From: Limnoperna fortunei
Lineage: Eukaryota; Mollusca; Bivalvia; Mytilida; Modiolidae
Direction of reading: 5' to 3'
Length of the DNA: 64,000 nucleotides
Assembly (NCBI GenBank): GCA_944474755.1
Contig: OX104123.1
Span: 68,131,898 to 68,195,897, forward strand
The position numbers were made by a program, and so were the translations under genes. Shown here piece after piece: positions 43,001 through 55,000 of this stretch. The notes under the pieces were generated by a model that was given only the letters and a program-made list of their open reading frames with translations, did no database searches and had not been told where the DNA came from. Each line of letters opens with the position of its first letter. Position 1 is the first letter of the stretch.

Positions 43001-46000
43001 TTAAATAAGGTAAGACTGTAAACATGACCAGCAGGATTCCCAAGAATTCCTTATGTTCCTATTGGATGCCTTACATGAAGGATTAAATAAGGTAAGACTG
43101 TAAACATGACCAGCAGGATTCCCAAGAATTCCTTACGTTCCTATTGGATGCCTTACATGAAGGATTAAATAAGGTAAGACTGTAAACATGACCAGCAGGA
43201 TTCCCAAGAATTCCTGACGTTCCTGTTAGATGCCTTACATGAAGGATTAAATAAGGTAAGACTGTAAACATGACCAGCAGGATTCCCAAGAATTCCTTAC
43301 GTTCCTGTTGGATGCCTTACATGAAGGATTAAATAAGGTAAGACTGTAAACATGACCAGCAGGATTCCCAAGAATTCCTTACGTTCCTGTTGGATGCCTT
43401 ACATGAAGGGTTAAATAAGGTAAGACTGTAAACATGACCAGCAGGATTCCCAAGAATTCCTTACGTTCTTGTTGGATGCCTTACATGAAGGGTTAAATAA
43501 GGTAAGACTGTAAACATGACCTGCAGGATTCCCAAGAATTCCTTAGGTTCCTGTTGGATGCCTTACATGAAGGGTTAAATAAGGTAAGACTGTAAACATG
43601 ACCAGCAGGATTCCCAAGAATTCCTTACATTCTTGTTGGATGCCTTACATGAAGGGTTAAATAAGGTAAGACTGTAAACATGACCAGCAGGATTCCCAAG
43701 AATTCCTTACGTTCTTGTTGGATGCCTTACATGAAGGATAAAATAAGGTAAGACTGTAAACATGACCAGCAGGATTCCCAAGAATTCCTTACATTCCTGT
43801 TGGATGCCTTACATGAAGGATTAAATAAGGTAAGACTGTAAACATGACCAGCAGGATTCCCAAGAATTCCTTACGTTCCTGTTGGATGCCTTACATGAAG
43901 GATTAAATAAGGTAAGACTGTAAACATGACCAGCAGGATTCCCAAGAATTCCTGACGTTCCTGTTGGATGCCTTACATGAAGGATTAAATAAGGTAAGAC
44001 TGTAAACATGACCAGCAGGATTCCCAAGAATTCCTGACGTTCCTGTTGGATGCCTTACATGAAGGATTAAATAAGGTAAGACTGTAAACATGACCAGCAG
44101 GATTCCCAAGAATTCCTTACGTTCCTGTAGGATGCCTTACATGAAGGATTAAATAAGGTAAGACTGTAAACATGACCAGCAGGATTCCCAAGAATTCCTG
44201 ACGTTCCTGTAGGATGCCTTACATGAAGGATTAAATAAGGTAAGACTGTAAACATGACCAGCAGGATTCCCAAGAATTCCTTACGTTCCTGTTGGATGCC
44301 TTACATGAAGGATTAAATAAGGTAAGACTGTAAACATGACCAGCAGGAGTCCCAAGAATTCCTTACGTTCCTGTTGGATGCCTTACATGAAGGATTAAAT
44401 AAGGTAAGACTGTAAACATGACCAGCAGGATTCCCAAGAATTCCTTACGTTCCTGTTGGATGCCTTACATGAAGGGTTAAATAAGGTAAGACTGTAAACA
44501 TGACCAGCAGGATTCCCAAGAATTCCTTACGTTCCTGTTGGATGCCTTACATGAAGGATTAAATAAGGTAAGACTGTAAACATGACCAGCAGGATTCCCA
44601 AGAATTCCTTACGTTCCTGTTGGATGCCTTACATGAAGGATTAAATAAGGTAGGACTGTAAACATGACCAGCAGGATTCCCAAGAATTCCTTACGTTCCT
44701 GTTGGATGCCTTACATGAAGGATTAAATAAGGTAAGACTGTAAACATGACCAGCAGGATTCCCAAGAATTCCTTACGTTCCTGTTGGATGCCTTACATGA
44801 AGGATTAAATAAGGTAAGACTGTAAACATGACCAGCAGGATTCCCAAGAATTCCTTACGTTCCTGTTGGATGCCTTACATGAAGGGTTAAATAAGGTAAG
44901 ACTGTAAACATGACCAGCAGGATTCCCAAGAATTCCTTACGTTCCTATTGGATGCCTTACATGAAGGATTAAATAAGGTAAGACTGTAAACATGACCAGC
45001 AGGATTCCCAAGAATTCCTTACGTTCCTGTTGGATGCCTTACATGAAGGATTAAATAAGGTAAGACTGTAAACATGACCAGCAGGATTCCCAAGAATTCC
45101 TTATGTTCCTATTGGATGCCTTACATGAAGGATTTAATAAGGTAAGACTGTAAACATGACCAGCAGGAGTCCCAAGAATTCCTTACGTTCCTGTTGGATG
45201 CCTTACATGAAGGATTAAATAAGGTAAGACTGTAAACATGACCAGCAGGATTCCCAAGAATTCCTTAGGTTCCTGTTGGATGCCTTATATGAAGGATTAA
45301 ATAAGGTAAGACTGTAAACATGACCAGCAGGATTCCCAAGAATTCCTTACGTTCCTGTTGGATGCCTTACATGAAGGATTAAATAAGGTAAGACTGTAAA
45401 CATGACCAGCAGGATTCCCAAGAATTCCTTACATTCCTGTTGGATGCCTTACATGAAGGATTAAATAAGGTAAGACTGTAAACATGACCAGCAGGATTCC
45501 CAAGAATTCCTTACGTTCCTGTTGGATGCCTTACATGGAGGATTAAATAAGGTAGGACTGTAAACATGACCAGCAGGATTCCCAAGAATTCCTTACGTTC
45601 CTGTTGGATGCCTTACATGAAGGATTAAATAAGGTAAGACTGTAAACATGACCAGCAGGATTCCCAAGAATTCCTTACGTTCCTGTTGGATGCCTTACAT
45701 GAAGGATTAAATAAGGTAAGACTGTAAACATGACCAGCAGGATTCCCAAGAATTCCTTACGTTCCTGTTGGATGCCTTACATGAAGGATTAAATAAGGTA
45801 AGACTGTAAACATGACCAGCAGGATTCCCAAGAATTCCTTACGTTCCTGTTGGATGCCTTACATGAAGGATTAAATAAGGTAGGACTGTAAACATGACCA
45901 GCAGGATTCCCAAGAATTCCTTACGTTCCTGTTGGATGCCTTACATGAAGGATTAAATAAGGTAAGACTGTAAACATGACCAGCAGGATTCCCAAGAATT

Positions 46001-49000
46001 CCTTACGTTCCTGTTGGATGCCTTACATGAAGGATTAAATAAGGTAAGACTGTAAACATGACCAGCAGGATTCCCAAGAATTCCTTACGTTCCTGTTGGA
46101 TGCCTTACATGAAGGGTTAAATAAGGTAAGACTGTAAACATGACCAGCAGGATTCCCAAGAATTCCTTACGTTCCTATTGGATGCCTTACATGAAGGATT
46201 AAATAAGGTAAGACTGTAAACATGACCAGCAGGATTCCCAAGAATTCCTTACGTTCCTGTTGGATGCCTTACATGAAGGATTAAATAAGGTAAGACTGTA
46301 AACATGACCAGCAGGATTCCCAAGAATTCCTTATGTTCCTATTGGATGCCTTACATGAAGGATTAAATAAGGTAAGACTGTAAACATGACCAGCAGGAGT
46401 CCCAAGAATTCCTTACGTTCCTGTTGGATGCCTTACATGAAGGATTAAATAAGGTAAGACTGTAAACATGACCAGCAGGATTCCCAAGAATTCCTTAGGT
46501 TCCTGTTGGATGCCTTATATGAAGGATTAAATAAGGTAAGACTGTAAACATGACCAGCAGGATTCCCAAGAATTCCTTACGTTCCTGTTGGATGCCTTAC
46601 ATGAAGGATTAAATAAGGTAAGACTGTAAACATGACCAGCAGGATTCCCAAGAATTCCTTACATTCCTGTTGGATGCCTTACATGAAGGATTAAATAAGG
46701 TAAGACTGTAAACATGACCAGCAGGATTCCCAAGAATTCCTTACGTTCCTGTTGGATGCCTTACATGAAGGATTAAATAAGGTAGGACTGTAAATATGAC
46801 CAGCAGGATTCCCAAGAATTCCTTACGTTCCTGTTGGATGCCTTACATGAAGGATTAAATAAGGTAAGACTGTAAACATGACCAGCAGGATTCCCAAGAA
46901 TTCCTTACGTTCCTGTTGGATGCCTTACATGAAGGATTAAATAAGGTAAGACTGTAAACATGACCAGCAGGATTCCCAAGAATTCCTTACGTTCCTGTTG
47001 GATGCCTTACATGAAGGATTAAATAAGGTAAGACTGTAAACATGACCATCAGGATTCCCAAGAATTCCTTACGTTCCTGTTGGATGCCTTACATGAAGGA
47101 TTAAATAAGGTAAGACTGTAAACATGACCAGCAGGATTCCCAAGAATTCCTTACGTTCCTGTTGGATGCCTTACATGAAGGATTAAATAAGGTAAGACTG
47201 TAAACATGACCAGCAGGAGTCCCAAGAATTCCTTACGTTCCTGTTGGATGCCTTACATGAAGGATTAAATAAGGTAAGACTGTAAACATGACCAGCAGGA
47301 TTCCCAAGAATTCCTTACGTTCCTGTTGGATGCCTTACATGAAGGGTTAAATAAGGTAAGACTGTAAACATGACCAGCAGGATTCCCAAGAATTCCTTAC
47401 GTTCCTGTTGGATGCCTTACATGAAGGATTAAATAAGGTAAGACTGTAAACATGACCAGCAGGATTCCCAAGAATTCCTTACGTTCCTGTTGGATGCCTT
47501 ACATGAAGGATTAAATAAGGTAGGACTGTAAACATGACCAGCAGGATTCCCAAGAATTCCTTACGTTCCTGTTGGATGCCTTACATGAAGGATTAAATAA
47601 GGTAAGACTGTAAACATGACCAGCAGGATTCCCAAGAATTCCTTACGTTCCTGTTGGATGCCTTACATGAAGGATTAAATAAGGTAAGACTGTAAACATG
47701 ACCAGCAGGATTCCCAAGAATTCCTTACGTTCCTGTTGGATGCCTTACATGAAGGATTAAATAAGGTAAGACTGTAAACATGACCAGCAGGATTCCCAAG
47801 AATTCCTTACGTTCCTGTTGGATGCCTTACATGAAGGGTTAAATAAGGTAAGACTGTAAACATGACCAGCAGGATTCCCAAGAATTCCTTACGTTCCTAT
47901 TGGATGCCTTACATGAAGGATTAAATAAGGTAAGACTGTAAACATGACCAGCAGGATTCCCAAGAATTCCTTACGTTCCTGTTGGATGCCTTACATGAAG
48001 GATTAAATAAGGTAAGACTGTAAACATGACCAGCAGGATTCCCAAGAATTCCTTATGTTCCTATTGGATGCCTTACATGAAGGATTAAATAAGGTAAGAC
48101 TGTAAACATGACCAGCAGGAGTCCCAAGAATTCCTTACGTTCCTGTTGGATGCCTTACATGAAGGATTAAATAAGGTAAGACTGTAAACATGACCAGCAG
48201 GATTCCCAAGAATTCCTTAGGTTCCTGTTGGATGCCTTACATGAAGGATTAAATAAGGTAAGACTGTAAACATGACCAGCAGGATTCCCAAGAATTCCTT
48301 ACGTTCCTGTTGGATGCCTTACATGAAGGATTAAATAAGGTAAGACTGTAAACATGACCAGCAGGATTCCCAAGAATTCCTTACATTCCTGTTGGATGCC
48401 TTACATGAAGGATTAAATAAGGTAAGACTGTAAACATGATCAGCAGGATTCCCAAGAATTCCTTACGTTCCTGTTGGATGCCTTACATGAAGGGTTAAAT
48501 AAGGTAAGACTGTAAACATGACCAGCAGGATTCCCAAGAATTCCTGACGTTCCTGTTGGATGCCTAACATGAAGGATTAAATAAGGTAAGACTGTAAACA
48601 TGACCAGCAGGATTCCCAAGAATTCCTTACGTTCCTGTTGGATGCCTTACATGAAGGATTAAATAAGGTAAGACTGTAAACATGACCAGCAGGATTCCCA
48701 AGAATTCCTTATGTTCCTATTGGATGCCTTACATGAAGGATTAAATAAGGTAAGACTGTAAACATGACCAGCAGGAGTCCCAAGAATTCCTTACGTTCCT
48801 GTTGGATGCCTTACATGAAGGATTAAATAAGGTAAGACTGTAAACATGACCAGCAGGATTCCCAAGAATTCCTTAGGTTCCTGTTGGATGCCTTACATGA
48901 AGGATTAAATAAGGTAAGACTGTAAACATGACCAGCAGGATTCCCAAGAATTCCTTACGTTCCTGTTGGATGCCTTACATGAAGGATTAAATAAGGTAAG

Positions 49001-52000
49001 ACTGTAAACATGACCAGCAGGATTCCCAAGAATTCCTTACATTCCTGTTGGATGCCTTACATGAAGGATTAAATAAGGTAAGACTGTAAACATGATCAGC
49101 AGGATTCCCAAGAATTCCTTACGTTCCTGTTGGATGCCTTACATGAAGGGTTAAATAAGGTAAGACTGTAAACATGACCAGCAGGATTCCCAAGAATTCC
49201 TTACGTTCCTGTTGGATGCCTTACATGAAGGATTAAATAAGGTAAGACTGTAAACATGACCAGCAGGATTCCCAAGAATTCCTTACGTTCCTGTTGGATG
49301 CCTTACATGAAGGATTAAATAAGGTCAGTTTTTATGATACAATCTTCTGTAAAAGGTCTTTTTCTGTTTAATATTTTACCTTAGAATCTTAAGATATTTT
49401 TCCTTTTGAACATAATATATTTTTAAATTTGCAGGAGGTTTCCAGTCACTTTGTTCTGACATGAAGATTTCGTGTCATTTTTGGCCGGTTTGCATTGAAG
49501 TGCAAACCCGGGTTATAGTATGGTGAAGTCGGGCGGATGAGTGGGCGGTTGGGTGGGTTGTTGGGCGGGTGAGGAAAATACGGTATCAATTTTGTGTAAT
49601 CAACTCCTCCTACAGTTTTCAACCCAAATCTCTGAAACTTCACAGAAAGATTGTACATGTATTGAAGATGTCCCCCTGCTAATATGGAGGTGTTCAAGGA
49701 TTTTTTTCCTAATTTTCCAGCCTTGGGAACTTAGTCATTTTTTCAGAACATTTCCACAAGATGGTACAGTAGACGGGGGGTAATTGGATACACAAAATGT
49801 CAGCTCTAAGTATTCTACTTCGCGAAGTATCCAATTTGCCGGTCATCGTATATTTGATGACAAGGGGGGGGGGGTCAAAAATGTTGTGTCCAGGACAATA
49901 CTGGATGATATCTTCATAAATATTATTGATATTTACCACATTTCACAAAAAATATGTTGATATTATTTATGTGTATTAACATTTGTTATTGTTTTCTTTG
50001 AAGGTCAATATTGCCGAAATGGCATTCGTGTTACACGTGTTGTTATCACACTCCAGATTTATCTTTCTGCTGTTTTTCAGTAAAGTTTTCTTTACATTGA
50101 TCTGAATTTAACTGTTTTCTTTTTCTTTTTATTTGTTTATTTTCTTTCCAAATATCGTAAATATGATGTGTATTTGGTGACCTACTATGGGTCGATGTCA
50201 CAGTAAAACCTCCATTCAGAATATTCTTGAGACATGTGCTTTAGAAATGTTTAATTAACATACAAATTTCGAAATTTACTGCACAAAACTAACTAAACAT
50301 ATTAATTACAAATTTTAACTTCCTGATTGGATTTTTAAATCTCAGCGAACAATTTTTCAAAATGATAAACGTACAATAAATGTCAACAGTTCGGATAATT
50401 TTATGTCACTGTATTTAATCTAAAAATAGCTTGGTATGTAAATTATCTCCAACCTACATTTAATCTATATTTGGACAATCGATGCGGTCTTACACTTGAT
50501 CAAAATTATTAAAATGATCATGTATATAATGGAAGAAACAAACGGACATAATAAGTAATGAAACAGTTTGTGTAACAGTTTTAGGTCACGATGTCATCAC
50601 AGTCATTGAACAAAATGGCATCTTCCAAATTTTGTTTATTGTCGTATGCAAATGCACACGTCACCTTAAGATATTGGGACATCAACATTTTTCAATTAAA
50701 TATTCGATATAAACAACCAACACAAATTATTTTATAATTTTATCAATACCAATAATAAACAATAAGTTTTTTTATTCAAAAATCTTTCAAAATCAATTTC
50801 GAACTTCCGGTCAACTTGCCAAAATTCCAGTCGAGTTCCGGCGTCATTTTTTGTAAACAAACAGAAAATATTCGATTTCTATATTCTTGTCAAGAAACTC
50901 TAACAGAAAATATTCTATTTCTATACATTTGGCAAGAAATTCTACAAATTTTCTTTCCGATTGTCCGAATTTTTCGACTATCCGATATCCAAATTGCCGA
51001 TTAAATTTACGTTATTTAGATATGAAATGGTTCGGTCTTTGAAAATCATATCCGATTTGCCGATATATCCCTTTATTTGGAGTCCACTGTACCTATTTTG
51101 TGTAATCAACTCCTACAGTTTTCAACTTACATCTCTAAGACTTCATAGAAAGATTGCACATGTATTGAAGTTGTGCACCTGCTGTTATGGAAGTGTTCCA
51201 GGATTTTTTTCCTAATTTTCCAGCCTTGGGAACTTAGTCATTTTTCAGAACATTTGCATTAGACATTACTATAAACCATTCTCTTTCATATTTATTAAGG
51301 CACTTGCTTTGCAACCCGGCCATTTCAGACTTTTGCTATTTTTCAATTTTGAGGTGAGGGTTATTTTGCTATTTTTAGCTCAACATTCTTTTTCTATTTT
51401 TAGGTCAAGGTTAGGCCCAAGATACCAGAACAAGACAATGACAACTTACCAGACCACGTTAATGCAGAGTTGTCATGGAAACATCATCGTATGTTACATG
51501 AGTCTATAATTGTAGAATTGTTTCAGGTACATAAAATAGATTACACATTTTCTGTTCTAAATTTCAAGGGTACTTGATGTATCATCTAATGTGATTGGTT
51601 CATTTAGGTTGACCCATCATGTAACATCTGATTTCATTGGTTGGCTTCAGGTTGACCCATGATGTGAACTCTATTGAAAGATCTCTTAAGTCAGGTTTCG
51701 CTGTTTTTATTTCATTTTGCTGTGCATTTCATTCAAATTACATCTAAAGTATGTGCTCACTGTCTATTGTGACACCATTTCAAGGGTCCTTGATGTATCA
51801 TCTAATGTGATTGGTTCATTTAGGTTGACCCTTCATGTAACATCTGATTTCATTGGTTGGCTTCAGGTTGACCCATGATGTGAACTCTATTGAAAGATCT
51901 CTTAAGTCAGGTTTCGCTGTTTTTAGATATAAATATTATGTATTGAAAAGGGGAGATAATTAAGAAATTGTTTATAATAATTGGGGCCCTGGCACTTTGT

Positions 52001-55000
52001 GGTGGACACCCTATAGTGATCAGTCTGTCCGTGTGTGCGTGCGTCCATCCGAACTAATCGTGTTCGGGCTGTAACTTTTTAGCTCACCTGGACCGAAGGT
52101 CCATGTGAGCTTTTGCTATCACTTGGCGGCCGTCGTCCGTTGTCCGTCAAAAACTTTTTCAAAAATCTTCTCTGAAACCACTGGGACAATTGTTTTCAAA
52201 CTTGGCCACAATCATCCTTGGGGGTCCTAGTTTCAAGTTTGTACCCAGACAAAGATGGCCGCTGTTACTAAAAATAGAACATGGGTGTCAACACAGGTTT
52301 TTGATCATTATCTCAAAAATTATAATAGCTATAGAGAAAACCTTTACTTCAAATTGATCAGCACATTAAGGTCTACAATAGTTGCTATTAGTGTGAAGTT
52401 GTGTATTGGCTTCTTGTAGGAGTTATTGCCCTTTATTGACGATTTTTGACAAAATTTTTGGTATTTACAATATAACTTGAAAACTATAAGAGGTAGAGTG
52501 AAACTGTAAATGGCAAAAATGATCAGCAATAAAAACCCTACAATTCACTTGATTGGTCTGAAATTGTCAGATGACTCCTTATATGAGTTATTGCCCTTAA
52601 ATGACAATTTTTTATGAAATTTTCCTTATTTGTCCTGTAACTTGAAAACTATAGCAGCTAGATTAAAACTGTAAATTGCACAAATGATCAGCAATACAAG
52701 CCCTACAATTCACTGTATTAGTCTGAAATTGTCAGATGACTCCTTATAGGAGTTATTGACCTTAAATTGCAATTTTTTATGAAATTTTCCGTTTTTGTCC
52801 TGTAACTATAGCAGCTAGATTGAAACTGTAAATTGCACAAATGATCAGCAATAAAGGCCCTACAATTCAGTTGATTGGTCTGAAATTGTCAGAGAACTCC
52901 TTATATTATTTATTGCCCATAAATGGCAATTTTTTATGAAATTTTCCGTTTTTGTCCTGTAACTTAAAAACTGTAACAGCTAGAGTGAAACTGTTAATAG
53001 CAAAAATGATCAGCAATACAAGCCCTACAATTCACCACATAACACTCCTTATAGGAGTTATTGCCCTTAAATTGCAATTTTTTATGAAATTTTTGGTTTT
53101 TGTCCTGTAACTTAAAAACCATAACAGCTAGAGTGAAATTATACATAGCAAAAATGATCAGCAATAAAAGCCCTACAATTCACTTAAATTGGTCTGAAAT
53201 TGTCAGATGACTCCTTATAGGGATTAATGCCCTTAAATGACTATTTTTTAATGAAATTTCCATTTTCGTCCTGTAACTTGAAAACTATAGCAGCTAGATT
53301 GAAACTGTAAATTGCACAAATGATCAGCAATAGAAGCCCTACAAATGATTGCTTAGTCCAAAATTGCAAGAGACTCTTTATAGGAGTTATTATTATGGGT
53401 ACCATCTCACTGATATCTAGTTGCAGGAAGTGACATCTGATGTGTGAATTTTGATAAAGGCTGACATGATAGGTTGACTAAGGATAACCCATAATGTGAA
53501 TTATTTGATCATTTATAATCTGAAATTATTTTATTTAACAGGGACAATTGAAGTCCACTTTAATGTGTCTGACATGCAAAAAACAGTCCGTAACATTTCA
53601 AGCCTTCATGTATCTGTCTCTTCCGATTCCATCAGGATCTCGCTGTCGATTGGATGTAAGTATTCTACCTCCTTGCACTATGCTCATTATTTTTTACAAG
53701 CAGACTGGAAACATATAAATATTATGTTAATATAGTTTTTCTCTCCAAGCATTTACCAACAGCACAATTGTGTTTGTGATTATAGGAAAATTTCGAATAG
53801 CAAAAGAAAAAGGAAAGATTAAAGTCAGATATAGGCATATTTCTTGCTCAGAATCAATTTCATCTTTTGAAAACCCCCATTGCCAACCATAATTGACAAG
53901 GATTGTGAGCTCTCCTACCAAATGTCTGTGGTTTCCTCTCCAAATAAAAATTGGTTGCCTCATTTAGCTAAAAAATTGCTGTTTTATGAGTGGCATCAAA
54001 GCAAACAAAACAAACCCCCCATTGTTCAAACAAACCTCCCATTGTTCAAACAACCCCCCCCCCCCATTGTTCAAACAAACCCCTCCCATTGTTCAAACAA
54101 ACCCCCCCATTGTTCAAACAAACCCCCCATTGTTCAAACAAACCTCCCATTGTTCAAACAACCCCCCCCCCATTGTTCAAACAAACCCCCAATTATTCAA
54201 ACAAACCCCCATTGTTCAAACAAACCTCCCATTGTTCAAACAAACCCCCCATTGTTCAAACACCCCCATTGTTCAAACACCCCCCCCCATTGTTCAAAAC
54301 CCCCCTCATTGTTCAGCAGTAATTGTATGCATATATTTCATTGTTTGTTTTTTCAGGATTGTCTTCGACAGTTTCTTAAGGAGGAGAAAATGACTGGAAG
54401 TTCTAGGTGGCGCTGTCCTCGATGTAAGGTTGACAGAGATTCTGTTAAAAAGATCGATATTTGGAAATTACCCAGAATTCTGTTGATAGGACTTAATAGG
54501 TAGGTTACCCAGAATTCTGCTGATAGGACTTAACAGGTAGGTTACCCAGAATTCTGTTGATAGGACTTAACAGGTAGGTTACCCAGAATTCTGCTGATTT
54601 TTTATCATGTCGGCTGTTAAAGATGTACTTTAGATCTGTGGTAAAATTATCCTGGTAAATTATGTTATTATATTTGATATTTGTTGAAGTTGCTTATAAT
54701 GGAACCTGGGGTCTCGGTGGCCGAGTGGTTAAGGTAGTTAGTCATCTACTATTGATCATATGCCTGCCAACACAAAGGTTACGAGTTTGAACCTAACTGC
54801 AGGCATGGTGTGCTCAACTTCAGCCTTAATTTACAAGGATTTTCAATTTTTCTGGATTTATGTTGGTTGTCCAGGGTTCCTCCCCCAATAAAAAGTGGAT
54901 GAAATAATATAGCGAAAAATTGCTGAAAGTGTCTTTAACCTGATGCAAACTAGTTACTATGGAACTGACTGTCTTGTGTTTTATTTAAAATTTGTTTCTA

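Noticed and set aside
38598..49325. CRISPR-like array with direct repeats
   Set aside because: Units are contiguous 82-bp copies without unique spacers, in a eukaryotic intron, and equal the end of a coding exon.
53880..54503. 207-codon open frame running into exon P
   Set aside because: Its first part is a SINE fragment and a C-rich minisatellite. The clear acceptor at 54356 and the USP8 alignment start the real exon at 54357.
54706..54790. tRNA-Leu or tRNA-Ser gene (ggccgagtggttaagg)
   Set aside because: A- and B-box-like parts belong to a SINE head; no acceptor stem pairs and the sequence continues into a SINE body and tail.
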